A DNA stretch of 64,000 nucleotides from Streptomyces chromofuscus (GTDB taxonomy: Bacteria > Actinomycetota > Actinomycetes > Streptomycetales > Streptomycetaceae), in assembly GCF_015160875.1 (NCBI RefSeq), contig NZ_CP063374.1, forward strand, positions 1 through 64,000, written 5' to 3'. The notes under the pieces were generated by a model. It did not search any database, had not been told where the DNA came from, and saw nothing but the letters and a program-made list of their open reading frames with translations. Position numbers and translations under genes: made by a program. Of the stretch, positions 55,994 to 64,000 are shown piece by piece (the first letter of the stretch is position 1; the number at the start of each line of letters is the position of its first letter).

Positions 55994-56919
55994 CGTTCAT
56001 CGACGAGCACCGGGACCGCTTCGGCGGTGTCGAGCCGATCTGCAGGACGCTCACCGAGTACGACTGCAAGATCGCCCCTTCCACCTACTATGCCCACAAG
56101 AAACGACTGGCCGCCCCGTCCGCACGATCGGTGCGGGACGCTCAGCTCAAGGAGCTGATCAGCCAGGTCCACACCGCCAACTACCGTGTCTACGGGGCGA
56201 GAAAGGTCTGGCGTGAGCTGAACCGGCAGGGACGCGTCGTGGCCCGGTGCACCGTCGAACGCCTGATGCGTGAGATGGGCATCCAGGGGGCGGTCCGCGG
56301 CAAGCGTGTGATCACCACGCTTCCCGGCGGGCAGGTCGAACGAGCTCCCGACCGTCTCGACCGCGACTTCGTCGCCGCCGCCCCCAACCGCTGCTGGGTG
56401 GCGGACTTCACCCACGTGAAGACCTGGTCGGCGACCGTCTACGTCGCGTTCGTCGTAGACACCTTCTCCCGCCGGATCGTCGGCTGGTCGGCGGCCACCG
56501 TCAAGGAGACCGTCTTCGTCCTGGACGCCCTGGAGATGGCGATCTGGCAACGCGACCGCGAGCAACGACCCATCCGACCAGGCGAGTTGATCCATCCCTC
56601 GGATGCAGGGTCGCAGTACACGTCGTTCAGGCTCGCCGAGCATCTGGACGCCGCCGGCATAGCCGCGTCCATCGGCTCGGTCGGCGACGCCTACGACAAC
56701 GCCCTGATGGAATCGGCGATCGGCCTGTATAAAACCGAGTTGATCAAGCCCCAGCGGCCCTGGAAGACACTTTCCCAGGTCGAGCTGGCCACCGCCGAAT
56801 GGGTCGACTGGTACAACCACCGCCGACTCCACGGTGAGATAGGCCATATCCCGCCCGTCGAGTACGAAGCCAACTACTACACGGAACTCACGAAACCCCA
56901 GGTCACAACCACAATCTGA
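55990..56919 (+). CDS. IS3-family OrfB, transposase catalytic part
   Basis: The integrase core has Asp in WVADFTHVKTW, Asp in HPSDAGSQYTS and Glu in NALMESAIGLYK, the DDE triad. The first in-frame ATG is at 56131, but conserved IS3 sequence (VAFIDEHRDRFGG, ICRTLTEYDCKI) begins before it, so translation most likely enters by frameshift from orfA. The TGA is at 56917-56919, at the right terminal repeat. It appears intact. Confidence 0.9.
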   Translation, partial: VAFIDEHRDRFGGVEPICRTLTEYDCKIAPSTYYAHKKRLAAPSARSVRDAQLKELISQVHTANYRVYGARKVWRELNRQGRVVARCTVERLMREMGIQGAVRGKRVITTLPGGQVERAPDRLDRDFVAAAPNRCWVADFTHVKTWSATVYVAFVVDTFSRRIVGWSAATVKETVFVLDALEMAIWQRDREQRPIRPGELIHPSDAGSQYTSFRLAEHLDAAGIAASIGSVGDAYDNALMESAIGLYKTELIKPQRPWKTLSQVELATAEWVDWYNHRRLHGEIGHIPPVEYEANYYTELTKPQVTTTI

Positions 56920-56962
56920 GATCTCTACCGAACCCGGGGCGGTTCATCTTGATGGCCCCGCG

Positions 56963-57223
56963 TCAAGGATGCCGGGCTGACGGTGCCGCGTTGAATTCGA
57001 CGCCGAGCCGGCAGGGCACCTGGGCGGTGACGGCTCGTTCAGCGTCCCCGACCAGCGCACGGGCATCCTCGAGGTCGAGGGTGAATTCGATGCGGTCGCA
57101 CTCGTGCGGCCGGTTGGAAGGGCCTACCACCAGGTGGAAGGCCAGTGCGCCGTCGGCGTCCAGGGACGTAGTCACGACCGCGTCCACGATTCCGGAGATC
57201 GGTCGGTGGGGTTGGGTCTGCAT
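56963..57223 (-). CDS. Hypothetical small protein, last gene of the ParB-like operon
   Basis: The 86-residue protein starts MQTQPHRPISGIVDAVVTTS and reads as alternating strands and one helix, with no signal peptide or motif I know. A GGAAGG box precedes the ATG. It begins 26 nt after the stop of the StrR-like regulator and probably is cotranscribed with it. It ends 17 bp from the IS3-family element. The longer frame from 57310 would overlap the regulator gene. Confidence 0.6.
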   Translation of the reverse strand: MQTQPHRPISGIVDAVVTTSLDADGALAFHLVVGPSNRPHECDRIEFTLDLEDARALVGDAERAVTAQVPCRLGVEFNAAPSARHP

Positions 57224-57249
57224 GGTCGGCCTTCCCTTCTTCCTGTCTT

Positions 57250-58293
57250 TCAGATGCCCATCGCGGCCGAGTCGTCCCCGGCGGCCAGCTCGTGTGCGAG
57301 CTGGGTCCACAGCCGGGCGTAACCCTGTGCGAGCTGGGCCATCGGTTGCTTGCAGTGCGCGGGGAGGGCGGCCGCGATCTGCTCCCGGTCCTGGGCCACC
57401 ATCGTGCAGGCGCTGAGCATTCGCAGAATGTGGCGGCCCGATTCGCTCAGCCGTAGTGAGGGGTCGCGGCGCAGTGAGTCCAGGATGTGCAGCAGCCGGT
57501 CGGGCGGCGGCGGGGCGGTGGACGCAGGCTGACGACGGGTCGCCAGTTGGACCGGAGGCCGGTCGGTGGAGGTGGTGGGGGGAGGGGAAGCATTCGTGGA
57601 GCGGGGGGCGCGGCCTGGTACGGGGTCCTCGCCGCGCTGTATCCGATTGCGCACGTCGGCGACGGTGGCTGGTGCCAGTCCGGCCTCGGCGGCGATCTGG
57701 CGCAGCGAGGCGCGGGGGTTGGCACGCAGAAGTTCTCCGGCGCGTTCTCGGCTGTGCGAGGAGTCCACCGGCCGGGCCCGCCCGTCGCGCCCGATCCGGT
57801 GTTCGGCCCCGTCGGCGGCGGTGCCTTTGCGGAGCTGGGCCACTTTTCCGGCGGAGAGCCCGGTGAGCGCTGCTACGGCGCGGTTCGACCAGCGCGGGTG
57901 GGCGGTGAAGATGTATGTGGCTGCGGCGGCTCGGTCTGCCGTGGTCAGGGGGCGGCCGTGGGTCACGTTGGTGGCGACCGCCAGTAGCCGTGCCTCGGTC
58001 AGGGGTCCGTCGAAGAACCGTACGGGGATGTGGGTTTGTCCCTGGGCGGTGGCGGCGCGCAGCCGATGGATGCCGTCCACTACGGTCATGGTGGGGCGAT
58101 GGACGAGGATCGGTGGCAGTTCGCCCTCGGCCTCCAGGAGGGTGCGTACGTATTCCGCGTCCTCGCCGTCCACGCGTGGGGAGAAGTCGACGGTGATGTC
58201 GTGTGTGGCGACCCGTTCCACGGGGAGTTCGCGGATTCCGCGGTCACGGAGTCGGATCAGGTGGTCGGCGGTTTCCCGCTCCACGGGTGTCAC
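57250..58293 (-). CDS. StrR/ParB-like transcriptional regulator
   Basis: The N-terminal about 100 residues form a ParB/Srx-like domain (LPPILVHRPTMTVVDGIHRLRAA, AVATNVTHGRPLTTADR) and the next part a helix-turn-helix (AVAALTGLSAGKVAQL; a second at LRQIAAEAGLAPATVADVRNR). This is the layout of StrR/NovG-type pathway activators of antibiotic clusters. A Pro-rich linker separates it from a C-terminal helical part (about 265-345). The GTG start overlaps the stop of the small secreted peptide gene (GTGA), so the two are coupled. It could activate a nearby biosynthetic locus beyond the window. Confidence 0.8.
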   Translation of the reverse strand: MTPVERETADHLIRLRDRGIRELPVERVATHDITVDFSPRVDGEDAEYVRTLLEAEGELPPILVHRPTMTVVDGIHRLRAATAQGQTHIPVRFFDGPLTEARLLAVATNVTHGRPLTTADRAAAATYIFTAHPRWSNRAVAALTGLSAGKVAQLRKGTAADGAEHRIGRDGRARPVDSSHSRERAGELLRANPRASLRQIAAEAGLAPATVADVRNRIQRGEDPVPGRAPRSTNASPPPTTSTDRPPVQLATRRQPASTAPPPPDRLLHILDSLRRDPSLRLSESGRHILRMLSACTMVAQDREQIAAALPAHCKQPMAQLAQGYARLWTQLAHELAAGDDSAAMGI

Positions 58294-58457
58294 TGCCAGC
58301 CGAGGTCGTCAGTGGTCTGTTCGGCGGCGGGCGGCGCGGGAGTGGTCCCGGTGTCCGTGTCGGCGTACGCGGCGGTCTGTCCGAGCACAGTGGTGAAGAT
58401 GAGGACCCCGGCCATGGCCGCTCCACGGATCATGCTGCGAGAGAACTCCAAAGACAT
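58290..58457 (-). CDS. Small secreted peptide precursor
   Basis: A 55-residue product has a positive start (EFSRSMIRG), a hydrophobic core (AAMAGVLIFTTVLG) and an AYA-D cleavage site (predicted cut after residue about 31), leaving about 24 residues, Thr/Pro-rich and ending DDLGWQ. It has no Cys and no obvious core of a known RiPP class. It is translationally coupled to the StrR-like regulator. A secreted signalling peptide is a reasonable hypothesis but is not proved. Start codon ATG 58457. Confidence 0.6.
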   Translation of the reverse strand: MSLEFSRSMIRGAAMAGVLIFTTVLGQTAAYADTDTGTTPAPPAAEQTTDDLGWQ

Positions 58458-58622
58458 GTTGTCTCTGCCTTTCCGCCCGTTGGGTTCGGTGATGCCCAAG
58501 AGTCTGCGCAACGCCCCGACCTGCGGAAAAGGGGTTCTCGGGTAGGCAAACCGGCCGTGGCATACTCAGTCCAGGTGCGCTCAAGACTGGGTGTTCCGTT
58601 GGTCAACAATCTGCCAAGTGCT

Positions 58623-58940
58623 CTACAGGGGCGGTGGATTCGTGCTCCATGGGTCGTTGGGCAGCAGCGGGACTTCTGCTCGCACCAGCTCCCACGCCGA
58701 CAGCGGCCGGAGTGTCGCCTGGACCAGCTGCCACAGCCGTTCGGCGGCGGTCTCGGCCTCTGCCAGGGAGGCGGCCCGCAGGTAGAGCCCGACGACCGGG
58801 CGGTTCTCCGGGTCGGGGTGCACACTGACATGGATCAGGCCCTCGCGCCCTGACACATGACGGGTGATGTCCGCCGCTGTGCTCTGCGGCAGCCGGCCTC
58901 CGGAGAGTGGTGCGCGGAGATGGACGTGGACGAGATACAT
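58623..58940 (-). CDS. Hypothetical protein of 105 residues
   Basis: The protein starts MYLVHVHLRAPLSGG and has an alpha/beta ferredoxin-like rhythm: strand, helix (TAADITRHV), strand (LIHVSVHPDP, VVGLYLRA), helix (LAEAETAAERLWQLV), ending in a Pro-rich tail. No catalytic residues are evident and no signal peptide is seen. It is the first gene of the operon that includes the secreted peptide and the StrR-like regulator, divergent from the TrmB-LuxR regulator. Confidence 0.65.
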   Translation of the reverse strand: MYLVHVHLRAPLSGGRLPQSTAADITRHVSGREGLIHVSVHPDPENRPVVGLYLRAASLAEAETAAERLWQLVQATLRPLSAWELVRAEVPLLPNDPWSTNPPPL

Positions 58941-59082
58941 GGAAAGACCTTTTTACATCCGCATATAGGATCTGCGGTACCTGGTTTCGGACACGTTTTC
59001 GGAAGCCGTATTGATCCCGACCCGGGTCCGGTCGTATCGTCGGATGAATCATGCATAGGTTTCATGATCCGGAGAGGCTTGG
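58941..59082. promoter_or_regulatory. Divergent promoter region with an inverted repeat
   Basis: The 142-bp gap is clearly lower in GC. The inverted repeat ATCATG-9nt-CATGAT (59048-59068) lies just before the GGAGAGG ribosome-binding site of the TrmB-LuxR gene. A regulator that binds it could control both directions. The TTTTTACATCC stretch near 58952 could supply a -10 region for the left operon, but promoter boxes are not certain. Confidence 0.45.
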
Positions 59083-60084
59083 ATGCTTAACTTACTCGGC
59101 CTCGATGCGGTGGCTGAATCCGTGTACCGCGGGATTCTGGACAGACCGCAGGATGTCGACGATTTGTGCGACCGGCTGAAGCTGACCGAGAAAGAGATTC
59201 GCGACGCACTCGACCGGCTCAGCGAGATGGCACTGGTACGTCCCTCCACGGAGGATCCCGGACAGCTCCACGCGGTCAGTCCGCACGTCGGCATGGAGAT
59301 ACTGCTCGCCCGCCAGCAGGCCGAACTTGCCTCTCAAAAGCAGCGGCTGGAGGCCAGTCGGGCCGCCGCCGCGCAACTCATCCTGGAGTACGACGACCGG
59401 CGTGCCGACGCCGGCAGCGCCGAGGCGGGTGTGCGCTACCTGGAGGGCATCGACTCCATCCGCGACCACCTCGCCGTTCTGCGCGAACAGGTCGTCCGCG
59501 AACTGCTCACCTTCGCTCCCGGGGGCCCGCAGACCCAGGCCAACATGAGTGCTTCCCGACCGCTCAACCAGCAACTGCTGGAGCGTGGCGTGCAGATGCG
59601 CACCGTCTACCTCGACTCCATCCGGAGCTGTACCGACACCATGAAGTACGTGCACTGGCTCACCGAACACGGTTGCCAGGTCCGTACCGTGCCGTCGCTG
59701 CCCAACCGGATGATCATCTATGACCGCAAGGCTGCCATCATCGCCGCCCATACGGAGAACACCGCGGCCGGGGCCATGCAGCTCACTTCCCAGGGCGCGG
59801 TGACCACCTTGCACGCCTTGTTCGAAAGCGTGTGGCAGTCCGCGGAACCGGTGGTCCGTCAGGCTCGTCCGACTCCGGGCGCCTTGAACCGGCAGCAGGC
59901 CGAAGCCCTGCGGCTGCTCGCCCAGGGCCTCACCGACGAGGCGATCGCCAACCGGCTCGGTGTTTCGCCGCGTACCGCACGCAGGATCGCCTCCGGTCTG
60001 ATGGACGTCCTTGACGCCGACAGCCGATTCCAGGCCGGGGTGCACGCCGTTCAGCGCGGCTATCTGCCGTCCACTCCGCTGTAG
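59083..60084 (+). CDS. TrmB-LuxR hybrid transcriptional regulator
   Basis: The first about 75 residues are a TrmB-like winged helix (AESVYRGILDRPQDVDDLCDRL, IRDALDRLSEMALVR). A coiled region (LARQQAELASQKQRLEASRA) follows, then a phospholipase-D-like sensor fold and a C-terminal LuxR-type helix-turn-helix (LNRQQAEALRLLAQGLTDEA, IANRLGVSPRTARRI). Regulators of this build usually control secondary-metabolite or transport genes in actinomycetes; the ligand is unknown. GGAGAGG lies 5 nt upstream of the ATG. It is divergent from the ParB-like operon and convergent with the LOG gene. Confidence 0.85.
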   Translation: MLNLLGLDAVAESVYRGILDRPQDVDDLCDRLKLTEKEIRDALDRLSEMALVRPSTEDPGQLHAVSPHVGMEILLARQQAELASQKQRLEASRAAAAQLILEYDDRRADAGSAEAGVRYLEGIDSIRDHLAVLREQVVRELLTFAPGGPQTQANMSASRPLNQQLLERGVQMRTVYLDSIRSCTDTMKYVHWLTEHGCQVRTVPSLPNRMIIYDRKAAIIAAHTENTAAGAMQLTSQGAVTTLHALFESVWQSAEPVVRQARPTPGALNRQQAEALRLLAQGLTDEAIANRLGVSPRTARRIASGLMDVLDADSRFQAGVHAVQRGYLPSTPL

Positions 60085-60119
60085 CGGGGCGGCGGCCGGC
60101 CGTGGCCCCGGCGCCGGTT

Positions 60120-60704
60120 TCACGTCGAGGCCAGTACGGCCTGTTCGGGCGCGCCCAGCAGGTCCAGGGCCTGTTCGGTGGTCTCCGCGCTGCAAACCAG
60201 GTTCCGCTCTCGCGCGGTCAGAAAGCCCTCGGTCACCAGGTGATCCAGCATCGTGAGCATCGGGTCGTAAAAGCCCTGGTGGTTGACCACCACGACCGGC
60301 TTCTCCATCAAGGAGAGCTGGTTCCATGTGGCCACTTCCATCAGTTCGTCCAGCGTGCCGATCCCGCCAGGCAGTACCGCGAAGCCGGAGGAGAGCTTGT
60401 ACATCAGTGCCTTGCGCTCGTGCATGGACCGCACCACGAAAATCGTGCCGCGTGCCTGGTCGGCCCGCTCACGCTCGTGCAGGCTGCGCGGCAGCACGCC
60501 GGTGACTGCGCCACCGCCCGCCAGCACACCGTCGGCAACCGCACCCATCACGCCCACTCCGCCGGCTCCGTACACCAGGTCCCGGTCGCGACGCGCGAGC
60601 GCCCGCCCGAACTCGTAGGCGTACGCCACATGGTCCTGGCGGGCCCCTGGGCGGGCACCGCAGAAGACCGCGATCCGCTCATTGGTGGTGACCAGCGTCT
60701 GCAT
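60120..60704 (-). CDS. LOG family (cytokinin riboside phosphoribohydrolase-like) protein
   Basis: The 194-residue Rossmann-fold protein has the family marker LPGGIGTLDELMEVATW, the earlier VYGAGGVGVMGAVADG phosphate-binding loop, and the HERKALMYK stretch that supplies catalytic Arg and Glu residues. Such enzymes hydrolyse nucleoside 5'-monophosphates to free base, and are often misnamed lysine decarboxylases. The gene is 14 nt downstream of the M20 amidohydrolase and in the same operon. Confidence 0.9.
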   Translation of the reverse strand: MQTLVTTNERIAVFCGARPGARQDHVAYAYEFGRALARRDRDLVYGAGGVGVMGAVADGVLAGGGAVTGVLPRSLHERERADQARGTIFVVRSMHERKALMYKLSSGFAVLPGGIGTLDELMEVATWNQLSLMEKPVVVVNHQGFYDPMLTMLDHLVTEGFLTARERNLVCSAETTEQALDLLGAPEQAVLAST

Positions 60705-60718
60705 GGCTCCTCGATTTC

Positions 60719-62035
60719 TCAGTCGACTGGCTGGCCGTGTCCGGTCAGCGGTTTGCGATCCGTGCAGGCCACCTGCAGTGCAGTGCGCAGCAGGACCCGT
60801 GCTCCGGCGACCAGGTCGTCCGGCGCGGTGTCCTCCTGGGGCACATGGCTGATCCCGCCCAGACTCGGAACGAAGATCATTCCGATCGGTGCGATGTCTG
60901 CGACGACCTGAGCGTCATGGCCCGCTCCACTGGGCAGCCTCTCGTGCGGCAGGCCCAGCCCGTCCGCGCTTGCCTCGATCGCCGCGCACAACGTCGGGCT
61001 GGTGGACACCGGGTCCGACCGGGTCTCGGCGACCACCTCGATCTCGGCGCCGGTGGAGACCTCGATCGCCCGCAGCATGCGGCGCAGCGCCTCCTCGGCG
61101 TCTGCCATTTTCCACACGGCCGTGTCCCGCAGGTCCACCGTCAGGCGCACAGTGCCCGCGATGGTGTTCGGGGTGTTGGGGTACGGGTCAACTCTGCCGA
61201 CCGTCATCACGCGGCACAGCCGGCGCTCCCGTGCCAGGTGCTCGGCCGCCAGGACTATCCGCGCCGCTGCCGTCATCGCGTCCTGCCGGCCTTTCATCGG
61301 GCTGGTTCCCGAGTGCCCGGCAGTGCCGCGCACCTCCACGGTCAGCACGGTACGGCCGGTGATCGCCTCCACCACGCCGATCCGGTTGCCGCTGCGCTCC
61401 AGCACCGGCCCCTGCTCCACGTGGAGTTCGAGGTACGCGGCGATCGAGCCGGCCGGCCAGCCGGCGCTGCCCAGCGCGTTCAGGTCGCCGCCCGCCAGCC
61501 GCAGTGCCTCACGCAACGGCCGTCCGTGGTGGTCGCACGGATCCTGCGGCAGCGAGGCCAGCCTGCCGGCGATCGCCATCGAACCCCAGAATGGCTGTGG
61601 GAACAGTGCCCCCTCCTCATTGGCGAAGGCCACCGCGACCGGCTCGTGCACCGGTTTCAGTCCGGACTCGGTGAACGTCTGCAGCACCTCCAGGGCGGCC
61701 AGCACCCCGTACGCGCCGTCCAGTCGGCCGCCGTTGACGACGGTATCCAGGTGCGAGCCCATCATCAGCACTTGGTCGCCGCCCTCACCGGCGGCACCAG
61801 AGCGGATCACGATGTTCCCGGCTGCGTCCACCGACGCGACGAGCCCCGCTGCCCGGGACTGCTGCATCAGGTACGCCCGCGCCTGGCGGTCGGCGACACC
61901 GAATCCCTCTCGGGTGATCCCGCCCGTTGTCCCGTCCGCGCCGATCCGTGCCAGCTCGGCGATGCGCTGCAGCAACCGGTCCGGGTCGATGTCCAGCGTG
62001 AGCTGCCCGTCGCGCTCCAGGACCTGGTCGCTCAT
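60719..62035 (-). CDS. M20-family Zn-dependent amidohydrolase (allantoate/N-carbamoyl amino acid type)
   Basis: The binuclear zinc ligands of the M20 allantoate amidohydrolase/hydantoinase group are visible: GSHLDTVVNGGRLDG (His, Asp), NEEGALFP (Glu), a HVEQGPVLE motif and a late SGAGHDAQ with GISHVPQE (His). Dimerisation-domain markers (GHSGTSPMKGRQDA) are present. The enzyme hydrolyses an N-carbamoyl or ureido group; the substrate is not readable. ATG 62035 or GTG 62038 is the start, after GAAGGG. It is in one operon with the M13 peptidase upstream and the LOG protein downstream. Confidence 0.88.
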   Translation of the reverse strand: MSDQVLERDGQLTLDIDPDRLLQRIAELARIGADGTTGGITREGFGVADRQARAYLMQQSRAAGLVASVDAAGNIVIRSGAAGEGGDQVLMMGSHLDTVVNGGRLDGAYGVLAALEVLQTFTESGLKPVHEPVAVAFANEEGALFPQPFWGSMAIAGRLASLPQDPCDHHGRPLREALRLAGGDLNALGSAGWPAGSIAAYLELHVEQGPVLERSGNRIGVVEAITGRTVLTVEVRGTAGHSGTSPMKGRQDAMTAAARIVLAAEHLARERRLCRVMTVGRVDPYPNTPNTIAGTVRLTVDLRDTAVWKMADAEEALRRMLRAIEVSTGAEIEVVAETRSDPVSTSPTLCAAIEASADGLGLPHERLPSGAGHDAQVVADIAPIGMIFVPSLGGISHVPQEDTAPDDLVAGARVLLRTALQVACTDRKPLTGHGQPVD

Positions 62036-62220
62036 CACGGGAGAATCCCTTCTGCAGTCCTTGTGGGGCCGGTGGCGGCCTGTCGGTCACGGTGGGTGCC
62101 TGGCCGTGGTCGCGGTGGTGCGGTGGCACCTGCTGCGACTTCGCCGTGGACCGGGCGATCGGGCCGACCGGCGCAGCTGCCGGGCCCGGGGCGGCACGAT
62201 GGTGGGCCCACAACACTCAT
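62035..62220 (-). CDS. Possible 61-residue small ORF between peptidase and amidohydrolase
   Basis: An ATG at 62220 stands 7 nt after GGAGGGG (inside the last codons of the M13 gene) and 1 nt after its stop. The frame ends with a TGA that overlaps the M20 start. That fit looks like translational coupling. Against it, the product is Pro/Arg/Gly-rich with two Cys and no recognisable pattern, as expected from out-of-frame GC-rich sequence. It could simply be a reinitiation leader. Confidence 0.3.
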   Translation of the reverse strand: MSVVGPPSCRPGPGSCAGRPDRPVHGEVAAGATAPPRPRPGTHRDRQAATGPTRTAEGILP

Positions 62221-62221
62221 G

Positions 62222-64000
62222 TCAGTTCCCCTCCACGGCTATCAGCGAGAACCGGTCTGCCTGCCGGATGTGCATGCCGTCGCCCTCGCGCACCCCGAAG
62301 GCCTCGTAGAAGGCGGGGATGTGACCGAGGACGCCGTTGCAGCGGAACTGGGGCGGAGCGTGGGGGTCGTTCTCCAGGCGTTCGCGTGTCCGCTCCGGGG
62401 TGCGCTTGCCCCGCCACATCGTCGCCCACAGGAGGAAGAACCGGCGCATCTGGTGCTGTCGCTCGGCACCGGTGGTGCCGCAGGCCGTGAGGTGGTCGGC
62501 GAACGCGGCCTGCGCGACGGCCAGCCCGGTGATGTCGGCGATGTTCTCGTCCAGCGTGCGCGCCCCGCTCACCCGCCGCCCGTGTGATCCCTCGGGTGCG
62601 TAGCGGTCGTACTGGACCACCAGCGGTGCGGTCCTGCGGTCGAACTCGGCGTGGTCCGCGCCCGTCCTCCAGGCGCGCACGAGGGCGTGCGACATCTCGT
62701 GGCAGACGATCGAGCCGAGCACCGCGTGGTCACGGGCTGGATCACCGCCCGCGGTGAACACCGGCGGTCGCAGCAGCCCGGCCGGGACCACCACCTGGTT
62801 CAGCCCGTGTCGGTAGTACGCCGTGACCGCCTGCGGCAGCACCCGCCACTCCGAGTGGTCCAGCGGGCCCACCAGCCGGCTGAGCTGACGGGCCAGTTGC
62901 CGCGCCCGGCCTCGCTTGACGTTGCCGATGAGGTCGCCCGGGTCGGTGACCAGCGGCACGGGGTCGGTCGCACCGCTCGGACCGCCGATCTCGAACCGCA
63001 TGGAGTCCAGCAGGGCCACAGCCGCCCGGCGGGTGTCGGGCCGCATCCACCCGGCCTGCTTCAGACTGTCGCGGTAGGTACCGGCCATGCGGGTCACCAG
63101 GTCCGCGGCACGGGCGCGGGTGTGTGGGTCCAGGTGGGCGCGCAGGTACCGCTCGCCCACCAGGTCGCCCGCCGCGGTCTGGACGAACGCGGTGGCCCGC
63201 AGCCGGCGTGGCCAGGGCCAGCGGGCACCGGTCAGGTCCCGCCAGTAGAAGTTGAAGTGCTCGGTGAAGACCCTGCGCGAACCGAACGGGGCCATCTCGT
63301 GGACGTACCGCCAGGCGAGCCAGAGCCGCAGGGAGTCGAGCGAGGTGGTGGCCCACCAGTGCTCCAGGGCAGGCAGGAAGCCGTTCGGGCGCAGCCGCAC
63401 CCGGGCCGCGCCCGGCACCTGGCCGAGTTCCTCCAGCCAGGCGGACCAGGCAAATCCGTGGTTTCGCCCGGCCAGTTCGGCGGCGGTGGCCGGGCATGTC
63501 CGCGCCGCGGCGCGAGAGGTGCTGTCCGGCGGTGCGTGCCCGCCGGACAGCGCCGTCTCGGCCCGCAGGACGCGGGACGCGGCCGTTTCGGCATCGGGCA
63601 GCCCGGCGAGGGAGAGCATCGTCGCCACATGGACGAAGTACCGCTCGCGCAGGCGCTCGCTGCGCGCCTCGCGGTACAGCAAGGCGGAAGGCAGGCCGAG
63701 GCCGGATGGAGAAAGTTCCAGCAGGTATCCCCGCGTGTCGGCGGCGACGCGCAGATCGACGGCGCCGGTGATGCCCTGTGCCTGCAGCCGGCCCAGCACC
63801 CGGGCGAGCGCCTGCCGGTCGGGGGCGCGACGGATCTGCTCCAGGTCCCCGGTCAGGGCCGATGCGCCCAGCTCTTCGATCCGCCGCTCGTCCATGAAGC
63901 TCGTGTACAGGTCGGCGATGCGGCAGCCGTCGGCGTCCTGGCCGGGGCTGGAGATCATGGCGGCGACCTCGTCCTGCACCTGTTCGGCCAGCAGCGACAG
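62222..64000 (-). CDS. M13-family (neprilysin-like) metallopeptidase, N terminus beyond right edge
   Basis: Only the C-terminal about 590 residues are present. The zinc signature is IVCHEMSHALV (HExxH), the third ligand ENIADITG (ExxxD), and the closing substrate-binding region CNGVLGHIPAFYEAF. Upstream are the helical lid parts of the family (WRYVHEMAPFGS, VGERYLRAHLDPHTR). The active-site regions look complete, so it is probably a working endopeptidase for small peptides. The frame is open to the edge, so the start is not in the window. Confidence 0.9.
   Translation of the reverse strand: MSLLAEQVQDEVAAMISSPGQDADGCRIADLYTSFMDERRIEELGASALTGDLEQIRRAPDRQALARVLGRLQAQGITGAVDLRVAADTRGYLLELSPSGLGLPSALLYREARSERLRERYFVHVATMLSLAGLPDAETAASRVLRAETALSGGHAPPDSTSRAAARTCPATAAELAGRNHGFAWSAWLEELGQVPGAARVRLRPNGFLPALEHWWATTSLDSLRLWLAWRYVHEMAPFGSRRVFTEHFNFYWRDLTGARWPWPRRLRATAFVQTAAGDLVGERYLRAHLDPHTRARAADLVTRMAGTYRDSLKQAGWMRPDTRRAAVALLDSMRFEIGGPSGATDPVPLVTDPGDLIGNVKRGRARQLARQLSRLVGPLDHSEWRVLPQAVTAYYRHGLNQVVVPAGLLRPPVFTAGGDPARDHAVLGSIVCHEMSHALVRAWRTGADHAEFDRRTAPLVVQYDRYAPEGSHGRRVSGARTLDENIADITGLAVAQAAFADHLTACGTTGAERQHQMRRFFLLWATMWRGKRTPERTRERLENDPHAPPQFRCNGVLGHIPAFYEAFGVREGDGMHIRQADRFSLIAVEGN

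Larger units (their letters stand above)
55617..56946 (+). mobile_element. Complete IS3-family insertion sequence
   Basis: The terminal inverted repeats both start TGAACCGCCCCGG (55617-55644, and 56919-56946 on the other strand) and match at most of 28 positions. Between them are orfA and orfB. The bases outside the ends (CACG on the left, TCTT on the right) show no target duplication, and the flanking IS701 gene does not resume. Confidence 0.88.

Noticed and set aside
1..64000. CRISPR arrays, rRNA and tRNA genes
   Set aside because: No regularly spaced direct repeats, rRNA-like sequence or tRNA cloverleaf was noticed by reading; a computed scan would be needed to exclude a single tRNA.

Overview
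The window has the very high GC content, GTG and TTG starts and 4-nt start/stop overlaps typical of Streptomyces. It also carries genes that point to a linear-replicon actinomycete: tap and tpg (telomere replication and capping), a ttrA-type terminal helicase, Tat-exported enzymes, an ANTAR regulator and a StrR-type ParB-fold regulator.

Region A (1-20098) looks like ordinary chromosomal-arm content. It holds a proline-rich membrane protein cut by the left edge, a hemerythrin-like protein, a CitA/DcuS-type two-component pair divergent from a complete tripartite tricarboxylate transporter (tctCBA), a SRPBCC protein, a YihY/BrkB membrane protein and a GAF-ANTAR regulator. A 152-bp tandem duplication follows, then a stress-signalling cluster (response regulator-SpoIIE phosphatase, CHASE3 histidine kinase, small HTH protein, single-domain response regulator), an alginate-lyase-like secreted protein and a Tat-exported beta carbonic anhydrase. 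Its last gene, a TPR protein, is cut in mid-domain at about 20098.

Region B (20099-34858) begins at that break with four perfect hairpins sharing a GC-AA-GC apex. It continues with a ttrA-like helicase, tap and tpg, all reading away from the hairpins, as expected for the end of a linear replicon, yet here it is internal to the sequence. Directly behind tpg lies a Tn7-like transposition module: a TniQ protein, TnsA-like, TnsB-like and TnsC-like proteins, and a 1066-residue TniQ protein with five tandem helicase-associated (HA)-like repeats, the repeat type also seen at the C terminus of the ttrA-like helicase. A transposon that recognises linear-replicon ends is a testable hypothesis.

Region C (34859-56946) is accessory DNA. 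It contains a Gabija-type defence pair (gajA/gajB), a second Mu-like transposon whose ATPase carries a copy of its transposase's N-terminal region, an IS4-family remnant, and a polymorphic toxin locus. That locus has a LamG surface protein split by an in-frame TGA, a 2178-residue RHS protein with a deaminase toxin tip, and a SUKH-like immunity protein. An IS701-family transposase truncated by an IS3-family element closes the region.

Region D (56947-64000) holds a four-gene operon (two small proteins of unknown function, a secreted mini-protein and a StrR/ParB-like regulator) divergent from a TrmB-LuxR hybrid regulator. An operon for an M13 metallopeptidase (cut by the right edge), an M20 amidohydrolase and a LOG-family protein follows. 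Peptide signalling or the edge of a biosynthetic locus is possible but not shown.
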